Made by a program: the position numbers and the translations under genes | Notes under the pieces: generated by a model | What the model was told of the DNA's origin: nothing | Database searches by the model: none | The model's input: the letters and a program-made list of their open reading frames with translations, nothing else | In this document: positions 50,254 through 58,985 of the stretch, piece after piece | Layout of the letters: each line of letters starts with the position of its first letter | How positions within the stretch are numbered: position 1 is the stretch's first letter | Assembly: GCA_009777635.1 (NCBI GenBank) | Contig: WRLK01000007.1 | Coordinates: 1-64,000 of the forward strand | Origin: Oscillospiraceae bacterium | GTDB taxonomy: Bacteria > Bacillota > Clostridia > Oscillospirales > Ruminococcaceae | Direction: 5' to 3' | Length of the DNA: 64,000 nucleotides

Positions 50254-50267
50254 TTGGAGGCGCGTTT

Positions 50268-51449
50268 ATGGAAGAAATGCAAAAATTAATTGTCGAAATC
50301 GCAAGCGAACTTATTAAAACCCCCGGTCATAACGAGCTTGATGAATACGAGCGGAACACTGCGTTAAAGATGGCCGAGCTGTTACGGAATCATGGTGTGG
50401 ACTGTGAAATCTCCGAAGCGGCTGAGGGAAGGCTGAATGTTACAGCTAAAATCAAGGGAGGAAACGGGCCAAGGCTGCTTTTAACGACGCATCTTGATAC
50501 GGTTCCCCCCGGCGGGATGGCTGACGCGTATAATCCCGTAGTCCGTGACGGGTACCTTTACGGTCGCGGGGCCGTGGATGTAAAAGGTCCGCTTGCCAGC
50601 ATGGCCGCCGTTATGATTTATTTGAAAAAGCAAAACATAACCCCGCCGGGAGATGTTTTATTCGCCGGCGTCGCGGGCGAGGAAAGCGGCAGCGTTGGAA
50701 TGCGGGCGCTTGTAAGGTCAAGCGATTTGCGCCCTGATATTGCGGTAATATGTGAACCTACATGGCTCGAGGTTTGCGCCGCGCATAACGGTATAATATG
50801 GGCGGAGGTCGAGTTTTTCGGGAAAGCCGCCCATGGCAGTATGCCTGACGCCGGAATCAACGCGGTTTACAAAGCCAATGATTTCATTCATCTGCTTCGG
50901 GAAAAGCTGCTCCCGGAGCTTGCCGGCCGCAGGCATCCGCTGACAGGCCCGTCAACGCTTAACATCGGCTTCATCCAAGGCGGGACGCGGCCTACAATCG
51001 TCCCTGCCAGCTGTGTTGTCAGGTTCGACAGGAGATTCATCCCCGGCGAAACCCGTGAAAGTGTAGTTCATGAACTGACGGGACAATTGGAAGAACTTCG
51101 CCGGAATGATCCGGATTTTCAATATGGGCTTAAGGTGCTGCTTGGCGGCGCAGACGAGCCGCTGCCTCCGCTTGACACGCCGTCCGGGCATCCCATGATA
51201 GAAAAGGTTTGCGCCGCGGCAAGCCGCGTATTGGGAAAACAGCTTACAGTAAAAGGTATGCCGGGTTGGACCGACGCCGCTTTAGCAAACGCGTTTTGGA
51301 ATGTTCCGGCTGTAATAGTCGGCCCCGGAGACATGTCAAAAGCGCATTCCGACGACGAATGCGTGGAGCTTCAGCAACTATTTGACGCATATAGGCTTTA
51401 CATGGACCTTGCGCTGAATATCGGCAAAAAGGAGGAGACGGATTCATGA
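50268..51449 (+). CDS. M20 family metallopeptidase/deacylase (ArgE/DapE-like)
   Basis: RLLLTTHLDTVPPGGMADAYNPVVRDGYLYGRGAVDVKGPLASM...GVAGEESGSVGMRAL. ATG 50268 after ggaggcg. Confidence 0.93.
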   Translation: MEEMQKLIVEIASELIKTPGHNELDEYERNTALKMAELLRNHGVDCEISEAAEGRLNVTAKIKGGNGPRLLLTTHLDTVPPGGMADAYNPVVRDGYLYGRGAVDVKGPLASMAAVMIYLKKQNITPPGDVLFAGVAGEESGSVGMRALVRSSDLRPDIAVICEPTWLEVCAAHNGIIWAEVEFFGKAAHGSMPDAGINAVYKANDFIHLLREKLLPELAGRRHPLTGPSTLNIGFIQGGTRPTIVPASCVVRFDRRFIPGETRESVVHELTGQLEELRRNDPDFQYGLKVLLGGADEPLPPLDTPSGHPMIEKVCAAASRVLGKQLTVKGMPGWTDAALANAFWNVPAVIVGPGDMSKAHSDDECVELQQLFDAYRLYMDLALNIGKKEETDS

Positions 51450-52183
51450 AGCTTTGCGAAGGCGTCTATCTTGTTGGCAGCGGAGATTTGGGCATAGGGC
51501 TTACCCACCCCCTTGACTGCAACGTTTACATTTTGACTGACGGAAACGACGCGGTGATGATAGATGCCGGAGTAGGGCTTGCGCCGGAGCTGATTTTGGC
51601 GGAAATAGAAAAGGACGGCATAAACACGGGGAGGATTTCACATTTACTTCTCACCCACGGTCATGCCGATCATGCGGGAGGCGCCGCATGGTTCCGAGAA
51701 AAGCTGAATCTCAGCATCGTCGCGCCAAAAGGCGAAGCGGATATGATTTCTACTGCGGACGAAATCCCGCTTGGGCTGGACGTCGGGCGTGCGGCGGGGT
51801 ATTATCCGGCTGATTATAAGCTGTCGCCATGCCCGGTAGACAAAACCGTTTCGCCCGGTGAAACTTTAACGGCGGCAGGCTTTTCTATCCGTGTATTCGA
51901 CGCTTCGGGGCACAGCCCCTCCGGCGTCTGCTATTACCTTTCAAAAGACGGCGGGCTTTTGTTTTGCGGCGACCTTTTGTCTTACGGCGGTTATATCAGC
52001 CTGCAAAGCATCCCCGGCGCCGACGTATTGCGCTATAACCAAAGCGTCCGGGGGCTTGCGGAGCTGACGGTAAAGAGTTTCTTCCCGGGACACCTGCTTT
52101 TTTCGCTGTCAAACGGTTACCGCCACTTGAAAAAGGCGGCGGATGCTTTTTCAAAGCTTGGGATTCCGCCAAATGTGATTTAG
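51446..52183 (+). CDS. MBL-fold metallo-hydrolase
   Basis: HLLLTHGHADHAGGAAWFRE (HxHxDH), VFDASGHSPSGVCYYL, LLFCGDLLS. Confidence 0.94.
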   Translation: MKLCEGVYLVGSGDLGIGLTHPLDCNVYILTDGNDAVMIDAGVGLAPELILAEIEKDGINTGRISHLLLTHGHADHAGGAAWFREKLNLSIVAPKGEADMISTADEIPLGLDVGRAAGYYPADYKLSPCPVDKTVSPGETLTAAGFSIRVFDASGHSPSGVCYYLSKDGGLLFCGDLLSYGGYISLQSIPGADVLRYNQSVRGLAELTVKSFFPGHLLFSLSNGYRHLKKAADAFSKLGIPPNVI

Positions 52184-52205
52184 AAGAAGATGGAGGAGTA
52201 ATATC

Positions 52206-53390
52206 ATGCACGCTACTCATCTTTGCTGTCCGCGCTGCAGATGGGAGACAGAGCTTAAACTGGTTTACTCATGTGAAAGGTGCGGGTTTTCTCTTGATGT
52301 GAGGTATGATTATGACAGCGTGGATAAATCCGCGCTGAAAGCGGCGTTTTCCGGGGGCAGGCTGTGGTCGTTTCGGGAGCTGCTGCCATTATCCGCAGGA
52401 TATGGGCCGCTTACGCTTTTAGAGGGCGGAACGCCTCTGCTGCCATCTGTTTCGCTTGGTAAATCCTTTGGCTTTGAGCTTTTATTCAAGGACGAAACCC
52501 GCAATCCCACCGCGTCGTTTAAAGACCGTCCGAACACGGTCGGCATTTCCATGGCGCGGCAATTTGGGGCAAAGGCTGTGGCAATCGCCTCCACCGGCAA
52601 CGGCGCCGCGTCGATTTCAGCTTACGCGGCAAGGGGCGGTATGCCCTGCTATGTATTTGTGCCGGAGCATACTTCAGCGTCGAAGCTTCTGCAAATACGT
52701 TCCCACGGCGCAGAGCTTGTGCTTACCCCGGGCGATTACAGCGCGAGCTTCGCCGCCGCGCAGGACGCATGCTTGCGAGAAGGCTGGGCAAACATGACTT
52801 CCACCTATTTAAACCCTTATACGATGGAAGGGGATAAAACGATAGCATACGAGCTGTTCAGCCGGCTCGAGGGGCGCGTTCCCGACTGGATTATTGTGCC
52901 TCTTGGCGCGGGCGCTATGCTCACCGGCGTTTATAAAGGGTACCGCGAGTTACAAGCGCTCGGTTTTGTCTCGGAATTGCCGCGCATGTGCGGGGTTCAG
53001 GCGTCGGGCTGCGCGCCTATCACGCGCGCGTGGGAAGAAAATTTACCGGAGGTTTTAGAGTGGGAGAACTGTGAGACCGTCGCCCATGCGATAGCCGACC
53101 CGCTTACCGGATATGCCAAGGATGGCACCCGAACTTTAACGACGATCCGCGAATCGAACGGCTGCGGGATTACCGCTCCGGAAGACGATATCATACGGCA
53201 CGCGGCAATGCTTGCCCGCAAGGAAGGGCTGTATGTTGAAGCGGGGGCCGCGTCGGCATCCGCAGCCGCGGAATTGCTGTATAAAAAGGGATTAGCGGCT
53301 CACGGACAAACGGTTGTGGCAATCATAACCGGACATGGGCTAAAAGAAAATAAGATTATTGGAGGCGCACCGGATGAGAGTAAAGGATAA
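52206..53390 (+). CDS. Threonine synthase-like PLP-dependent enzyme with N-terminal zinc ribbon
   Basis: CCPRCRWETELKLVYSCERCGFSLDVRYDY; LLFKDETRNPTASFKDRPNTVGISMARQFGAKAVAIASTGNGAASISAYAARGG. Confidence 0.88.
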   Translation: MHATHLCCPRCRWETELKLVYSCERCGFSLDVRYDYDSVDKSALKAAFSGGRLWSFRELLPLSAGYGPLTLLEGGTPLLPSVSLGKSFGFELLFKDETRNPTASFKDRPNTVGISMARQFGAKAVAIASTGNGAASISAYAARGGMPCYVFVPEHTSASKLLQIRSHGAELVLTPGDYSASFAAAQDACLREGWANMTSTYLNPYTMEGDKTIAYELFSRLEGRVPDWIIVPLGAGAMLTGVYKGYRELQALGFVSELPRMCGVQASGCAPITRAWEENLPEVLEWENCETVAHAIADPLTGYAKDGTRTLTTIRESNGCGITAPEDDIIRHAAMLARKEGLYVEAGAASASAAAELLYKKGLAAHGQTVVAIITGHGLKENKIIGGAPDESKG

Positions 53391-54138
53391 AATAGCGATG
53401 ATTACAGGCGCGGGAACCGGGATCGGACAAGCGACAGCCGTACTGCTTGCTGAAGAGGGGGCGTATATTATAGCTTGCGGGCGGCGCCAGTCTCAATTGG
53501 AGGAAACGATTAAACTGGTAGAAGCCGCGGGCGGCAAAGGCATCGCCTGCGCAATGGACGCCCGTTCTCAAGCAGATGTGGAAAAAGGCGTAGCCCGCGC
53601 GATTGAGGAATACGGCAGGATTGATATCCTGTTTAACAACGCGGGAGTGGGATATTCCGCGCCGTATTTCATGGGCTCCGTAAAAGATACTCCGATTCAG
53701 GATTGGAAAGAAGTCATTTCCATTAATGTTGAAAGCGTGTTTTTGTGCAGCAAATACGTAATTCCCTATATGATAAAGCAAGGCGGCGGGGCTATTCTCA
53801 ACTGTTCTTCAATAAACGGCGTAATCGGCTGCGGTGCGGATTCTTACAGCGCGTCAAAGGGTGCGATTATCGCGTTGACCCGCGCAATGGCCGTGGATAA
53901 CGCAAAACATAATATCCGGGTCAATTGCGTTTCACCCGGCGCCACCATTACGCCGATGATTGAACCGGCGCTTGAGGAAGACAAAGGATTTTGGGAGTAT
54001 TGGAGCAACGTCGCGCCGATAAAACGTATGGCTGATTCAAGGGAGGTCGCATATGCCGCGCTGTTTCTGGTTTCAGACGAATCGGCGTATATTACAGGCC
54101 AAAATCTGATGGTTGACGGCGGATTGACAATCAGCTAG
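53374..54138 (+). CDS. SDR family oxidoreductase
   Basis: MRVKDKIAMITGAGTGIGQATAVLLAEEGAYIIACGRR...YSASKGAIIALTRAMAVDNAKHNIRVNCVSPG; overlaps the preceding gene's 3' end. Confidence 0.95.
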   Translation: MRVKDKIAMITGAGTGIGQATAVLLAEEGAYIIACGRRQSQLEETIKLVEAAGGKGIACAMDARSQADVEKGVARAIEEYGRIDILFNNAGVGYSAPYFMGSVKDTPIQDWKEVISINVESVFLCSKYVIPYMIKQGGGAILNCSSINGVIGCGADSYSASKGAIIALTRAMAVDNAKHNIRVNCVSPGATITPMIEPALEEDKGFWEYWSNVAPIKRMADSREVAYAALFLVSDESAYITGQNLMVDGGLTIS

Positions 54139-54190
54139 GACCCGTCAACTAAGCGAAGGGCCGCTCCATCAGGGCGGCCCTTCGTTATTC
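54139..54190. terminator. Bidirectional terminator between convergent SDR and nagA, containing a GACCCGTCAACTAAGCGAA repeat-like sequence
   Basis: cgaagggccgctccatcagggcggcccttcg hairpin. Confidence 0.7.
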
Positions 54191-54200
54191 CTATCAAGCG

Positions 54201-55343
54201 TCAGCCGCGTCCGCCGAAAGACGGATTCCCACGGCAGTATGTTGCCAAAACGCTGTAATCATCTTTCAAAACAACGATATCCGCGTCATAGCCCGACGAA
54301 ATCCTGCCTTTGCGGGAGTCCAGCTTTAAAAGGCGCGCGGGATTGATCGTACAGGCGTTTACCGCCGATTCCATTGGAACCGCTGCACGAACGATTAAAT
54401 TCCTGAAAGACTCGTTCATGCGAAGCGTACTTCCGGCAAGGGTGCCGTTTGGAAGATGGGCGCTGCCGTCAGGATATATTTCTATCGTGTCCTGCCCTAT
54501 TTTAAAAGAGCCCGCGGCACAGCCCTTTGCTGAAAGGGAGTCGGTAATTGCAATTACATGGTCAGGGCCTTTCGCGCGAAACAGATTTGCAATCGCCGCC
54601 GGATGAACATGGATACAATCACATATTATTTCACCAAACAGATGATTGCAGTAAAGTGCTGCGCCGACAAGCCCGGGCTCGCGGTGGTTATAGGGCGACA
54701 TCGCGTTGTAAACGTGCGTCATGCTGACAGCGCCGTTTGAAGCGCTCAAAGCTGCCTGTTCAAACGTTGCGCCGCTGTGTCCGATGCTGACCATGACGCC
54801 TGTTTCGGCGCAAAACCGCGTCAAGGCGAAATCGTCGTCCTCTTCAGGCGCAAGCGTTACCAGCCTGATGCGCCCGCCGGAAGATTTTTGCAATTCTTGA
54901 AACAGAGCGATGTCCGGCTTTACGATAAACTGCTCCACATGCGCGCCTTTATATTTTTTGGAGATGAAAGGACCCTCAAGATGGGCGCCTAGGATTTCGG
55001 CTCCCGAATATTCTTTTGATGCGGCTTCATCAATATTTTTTAATGCGGCATGAAGCGTTTTCATATCCTGTGTAACGGTTGTAGGCAAGAAAGCTGTCAC
55101 GCCTTCGGCGGGCAGGCTTCGCGCCCATTTTTGCAGGCCCTCAAGATTCGCGTCGTTTGTGTCAAATCCAAAGCATCCGTGGGCGTGAACATCAATAAAC
55201 CCGGGAAAGATGCGGCTGTCGCCAAAATCTTCATCCACGGCTGCGTCATAAGAAAGAACGCGCCTGATTTTGCCTTCCAGCATCTCTATTCCGGCAGGAA
55301 CAAAACCTCCGGAAATCCAAACACGGCGTGAACCAATTATCAT
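54201..55343 (-). CDS. nagA: N-acetylglucosamine-6-phosphate deacetylase
   Basis: IFPGFIDVHAHGCFGFDTNDANLEGLQKWARSLPAEGVTAFLPTTVTQ...GAHLEGPFISKKYKGAH...VSIGHSGATFEQA...ITDSLSAKG. Confidence 0.95.
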   Translation of the reverse strand: MIIGSRRVWISGGFVPAGIEMLEGKIRRVLSYDAAVDEDFGDSRIFPGFIDVHAHGCFGFDTNDANLEGLQKWARSLPAEGVTAFLPTTVTQDMKTLHAALKNIDEAASKEYSGAEILGAHLEGPFISKKYKGAHVEQFIVKPDIALFQELQKSSGGRIRLVTLAPEEDDDFALTRFCAETGVMVSIGHSGATFEQAALSASNGAVSMTHVYNAMSPYNHREPGLVGAALYCNHLFGEIICDCIHVHPAAIANLFRAKGPDHVIAITDSLSAKGCAAGSFKIGQDTIEIYPDGSAHLPNGTLAGSTLRMNESFRNLIVRAAVPMESAVNACTINPARLLKLDSRKGRISSGYDADIVVLKDDYSVLATYCRGNPSFGGRG

Positions 55344-55417
55344 AGCAATGACATCCCCTTATTTTTACTGTATAATACATTATAAATACAATTGACTATA
55401 TATTGGAGGAATAAGCA

Positions 55418-56050
55418 ATGGACAAAAACAGGTTTGAGATTTTGGAAAAACAGATTAACAGGACGGTTGATGCGCTTCGAAAAAATAATTTTGACGCGCA
55501 CTATGTAAAAAACGTAAAAGAGCTTTTTAAAAAGCTGGATGAGATGGTAGCGGACGGCGCAAGCTGCACTGTAGGCGGTTCGATGACGCTGTTTGAAGCC
55601 GGAGTCATCGAATACATAAAAAGCCGCAAAATTCAGTATATTGACCGTTATGCCGAAAATGCCGACCCAGTACAGGTTTACCGCGACGCTTTGCACGCAG
55701 ATTATTATTTTACAAGCAGCAACGCAATAACACAGGCGGGAGAGCTTTACAATATGGATGGCAACGGCAACCGTGTGGCGGCGATTGTTTACGGGCCTAA
55801 AAAGGTTATCGTCATAGCCGGGTCCAACAAAATCGTTAAGGATTTAGAAGCGGCTGTAAAACGCAACAGGGAAATTGCCGCTCCCGCAAACGCAGTGCGG
55901 CTTAATAAGGATCTCCCATGCGGGAACACAGGCGTTTGTACCGATTGCAGAAGTCCGGGGCGGTTTTGCTGCCATGAGCTTATCAGCCATTATCAACAAA
56001 ACAAAGATCGTATTGCAGTGCTGATTTTGCCGGATTCTTACGGGTATTAA
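55418..56050 (+). CDS. Lactate utilization (LUD/LutC-like, DUF162) domain protein
   Basis: 210 aa; ALRKNNFDAHYVKNVKELFKKLDEMVADGASCTVGGSMTLFEAGVIEYIKSRK...DCRSPGRFCCHEL. Confidence 0.88.
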   Translation: MDKNRFEILEKQINRTVDALRKNNFDAHYVKNVKELFKKLDEMVADGASCTVGGSMTLFEAGVIEYIKSRKIQYIDRYAENADPVQVYRDALHADYYFTSSNAITQAGELYNMDGNGNRVAAIVYGPKKVIVIAGSNKIVKDLEAAVKRNREIAAPANAVRLNKDLPCGNTGVCTDCRSPGRFCCHELISHYQQNKDRIAVLILPDSYGY

Positions 56051-56207
56051 TTGAGCGGCCGGCTTGAGCTGTCTTCAGGAAAAGGGGGACCTAAACCCGA
56101 AAACAGCCCCGCCGCAAACGCAAAAGCCCCAAATAAAAACGTACGCGCATAAAGGTGGTCAAACCCTTACACGCGCTATAAAATATAGCGGTATCACTTT
56201 CACCGAC

Positions 56208-56236
56208 TTGAAAAATTGAGGGGAGTGTGGTATAAT
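56208..56236 (+). promoter_or_regulatory. Near-consensus sigma-A promoter driving an intergenic transcript
   Basis: TTGAAA-N17-TATAAT. Confidence 0.75.
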
Positions 56237-56242
56237 TAGTCA

Positions 56243-56347
56243 GGTCGTGTGGAAGTGCAAGGGTGTTGGTGTTAAACGTTTGCCACCTTTGCCCGTCGTT
56301 GGTGGTTCGTTGCACCTTCGACGGCCATGCGGCCCTCTGTTTTTTTA
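56243..56347 (+). ncRNA. Candidate structured small RNA, unknown family
   Basis: Starts ~6 nt after TATAAT; long-range stem gaagtgcaa (56252..56260) / ttgcaccttc (56310..56319), internal gggtgttggtg/caccttTgccc pairing, GC hairpin then T7 run. Confidence 0.5.
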
Positions 56348-56413
56348 GGGCCTTTGTAATAAATATATCACTAATTTTTGGAAAAGTCAAGCGGGCTTGG
56401 CTTAATAAAAACA

Positions 56414-56461
56414 CCCCGGCAGGGCTCGATCAGCGGCCTTGCCGGGTATGCTTATTTTTAT
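56414..56461 (+). terminator. Rho-independent terminator
   Basis: cccggcagggctcgatcagcggccttgccggg followed by T-rich tatgcttattttta. Confidence 0.75.
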
Positions 56462-56610
56462 ATAAAATAACAAATCAATTAAAATTTTTTAAGAATTTTC
56501 GATATCTGTTACGAATTATTGCGAAGTTTAAATTTTACTTGACATGTATCCAAATCCTGCTATAATAGGTACGAATACCCAAATCAAATTGACCTAAGGG
56601 AGGAAAAACT

Positions 56611-58032
56611 ATGAAAAAAGGCATAAAATCGACTATTGGGGTACTCATTGCACTTACGATGTTGCTCGGTACAATCGGTTGCGGCGGCAGTCCGGCTCCG
56701 GCGGCGGAATCCGCTCCGGCAGCGGAATCAGCCCCGGCGGCGGAATCAGCTCCGGCACCGGCGTCTGACCAAGAAGAAATAATTGAGCTGCGGGTATTAA
56801 ATTATATTGACTTGTCCCAAGCGGGCTCCGTGGAAGAGCTCGATGTAATTTGGGCGGCCTTTGACGCGGCTCACCCGAACATCAGAGTGATAAGGGAAGA
56901 TGAATTTGAAGAACCCTTTCATTTTTCCGTAGAAGCTTATGCTGCCGCGGGTACGCTTCCCGACCTCATATATGTATGGCCGTCGGGGCGTTCCACCACG
57001 CTTCATACGCAGCGTCTGCTCAAAGACCTGGCTCCGCTTGCCGCGCGTGACGGGCTTGCCTCCGACTATCTTCCGTTAGCGCTTGACCCCTCCGGCCAGG
57101 TAGCGGGTTATCTTGCGATGATTCCCCAAGGCATAACCGCAACCAACGCATTCTATGTAAACACAGAAGTGCTCAGCGCCGCAGGGCTTGAGCCCGCCAA
57201 GAGTTATTCCGAGATGGTGGCTCAGGTTCCGACGCTTCGCGCTGCCGGTTATGACACGATCCTGATGCCCAACCAATCCACATGGGTTATGCAGTCCTGC
57301 CTGTTCTCCCTGGTAGTCGGACGCTTTATGGGAGAAGACTGGGATCAGCGGATACTTTCAGGCGCGACCGATTTTAACGACCCTGATTTTATCGCGGCCT
57401 TAGACTTTATCAAACAAATGTACGGCGACGGCGTGCTGCCTCAGTCGTCGCTTGCTCTCGATTACGGCGAAGGCCCGGGACTCTTTGCCACGAATACCGC
57501 CGCGTACTATATTGACGGCGACTGGCGCGTGGGCGCGTTCATAACCGACTCCACCACCGGCGAGGCTTTGATTGATCCTGCAAGACAAAATGATTTCTTC
57601 ATCACCGTTTTCCCCGATATTGATGTTCCCGGCGTAAAATTCAACAGATCCAACTCGGCTGTACTCGGTACCGGCTGGGGAATGAACGCGAACATTGAAG
57701 ACGGCTCCGACAAGCTGGAGGCTGCATGGACGCTGCTGAAATGGCTTGTAGGCAAAGACGTCCAAACCTTCAGGCTCCGCTTAGGAGGCATTTCCACTCC
57801 TTCCAGAACAGATATTGACATGGCTTCTCTGCCTTTGGAGCCCCTGCAGGTGTCATTGGCCAATCTTGGCAACGAATACGACATAGCGACTGTGGTTGTC
57901 GACGGCGTTTTTGAAGGCCCTGTATATACGCCGCTAAACGACGGGCTTCAGGCTCTTGGCTTGGGAACCCAGACCTCGGCACAGGTGGCGGAGCTCACAC
58001 AGGCTGCCTTTGAAGCGTGGAAAGCCGAATAA
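56611..58032 (+). CDS. Extracellular solute-binding lipoprotein (sugar ABC transporter)
   Basis: Lipobox LLGTIGCGG; APAAES repeat linker; SBP family 1 features (AYAAAGTLPDLIYVWPSGRS...). Confidence 0.93.
   Translation: MKKGIKSTIGVLIALTMLLGTIGCGGSPAPAAESAPAAESAPAAESAPAPASDQEEIIELRVLNYIDLSQAGSVEELDVIWAAFDAAHPNIRVIREDEFEEPFHFSVEAYAAAGTLPDLIYVWPSGRSTTLHTQRLLKDLAPLAARDGLASDYLPLALDPSGQVAGYLAMIPQGITATNAFYVNTEVLSAAGLEPAKSYSEMVAQVPTLRAAGYDTILMPNQSTWVMQSCLFSLVVGRFMGEDWDQRILSGATDFNDPDFIAALDFIKQMYGDGVLPQSSLALDYGEGPGLFATNTAAYYIDGDWRVGAFITDSTTGEALIDPARQNDFFITVFPDIDVPGVKFNRSNSAVLGTGWGMNANIEDGSDKLEAAWTLLKWLVGKDVQTFRLRLGGISTPSRTDIDMASLPLEPLQVSLANLGNEYDIATVVVDGVFEGPVYTPLNDGLQALGLGTQTSAQVAELTQAAFEAWKAE
56695..56754 (+). 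repeat. 18-bp in-frame tandem repeat (about 3 copies, encodes APAAES)
   Basis: gctccggcggcggaatcc / gctccggcagcggaatca / gccccggcggcggaatca / partial. Confidence 0.9.
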
Positions 58033-58078
58033 TCATCAGTAAAGCAGAATAAAAGAATTGTGACGGGGGTAAGGCCAC

Positions 58079-58981
58079 ATGACCGATAAAGGTGAAAAGC
58101 TTTTTTCATATATAGTACTGGCGATGCCGGCAGTGCTTATCTACTTTGCGGTAGTGGCCTTTCCAACCGTCTTTTCAGTTCTGTTAAGCTTTACCGATTA
58201 CAACGGCGGCAAAATTTTTGGAAACCCCGACATACAATTTGTCGGCCTTAAAAGTTACATATGGATGTTTACCGAACCTACCGGAAACTTTTATACTTCG
58301 CTTAAAAATAATATGCTCATCGTCGGCGTATCCGTATTTGGTCAGATTCCCCTTGGGTTTATTCTGGCCTATGTCCTTTCCAGGAAGCTGATAACAAGAG
58401 GGAACAAGGTTTTTCAGACGATGATTTACCTGCCCAATATTATATCGCCGATCATCATTGGCGTACTCTTCAGGGCTTTTATTATCAGCCCTCACTCGGT
58501 GTACATGGAAATAGTCCGCTTATTCAATCCAAACGCTGAATTTGCGATCGGCACAAGGCCGATGGTTCCGGTATTATTTGTAATTCTCTGGATGTTTACC
58601 GGATTTTACATGATTATTTTTCTTGCACATATGCAGCGTATAGACCCTTGCATTATTGAAGCCGCCAGAATTGACGGCGCGAAAGAAAGCAAGATTCTAA
58701 GGCACATTATCTTACCCTCGATGACCGGCGAGATCGTAACGTGCGCGATACTTGCCATTTCCGGTTCATTGAGGACCTTTGACCTGATTTACGGTATGAC
58801 AAGCGGCGGCCCGGCGGGCCAGACAAAAGTGCTTTCGCTTTTCATGTACGAATCGGCGTTTCAGGGGGCGGCGAATTATCCTTTGGCCAATGCGATTTCC
58901 ACTGTTATGGTTCTCATCAGCATCGCGCTGATCCTTATTACCCGGCAAGTGGGTAAATCTTTTAACAGGGGGGAGGCGTAA
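58079..58981 (+). CDS. Carbohydrate ABC transporter permease (MalF type)
   Basis: CIIEAARIDGAKESKILRHIILPSMTGEIVTCAILAISGSLRTFDLIYGMTSGGP. Confidence 0.94.
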   Translation: MTDKGEKLFSYIVLAMPAVLIYFAVVAFPTVFSVLLSFTDYNGGKIFGNPDIQFVGLKSYIWMFTEPTGNFYTSLKNNMLIVGVSVFGQIPLGFILAYVLSRKLITRGNKVFQTMIYLPNIISPIIIGVLFRAFIISPHSVYMEIVRLFNPNAEFAIGTRPMVPVLFVILWMFTGFYMIIFLAHMQRIDPCIIEAARIDGAKESKILRHIILPSMTGEIVTCAILAISGSLRTFDLIYGMTSGGPAGQTKVLSLFMYESAFQGAANYPLANAISTVMVLISIALILITRQVGKSFNRGEA

Positions 58982-58985
58982 GGCC

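Noticed and set aside
56241-56265. caggtcgtgtggaagtgcaagg resembles the SRP RNA CAGGTCCGGAAGGAAGCAGCC core
   Set aside because: Lacks the GGAA tetraloop context and conserved symmetric loop in the right position; similarity probably fortuitous. An Infernal scan would decide.
56263-56565. 100-aa ORF in the candidate ncRNA region
   Set aside because: Runs through hairpins and T-tracts, no RBS and no domain; interpreted as noncoding.
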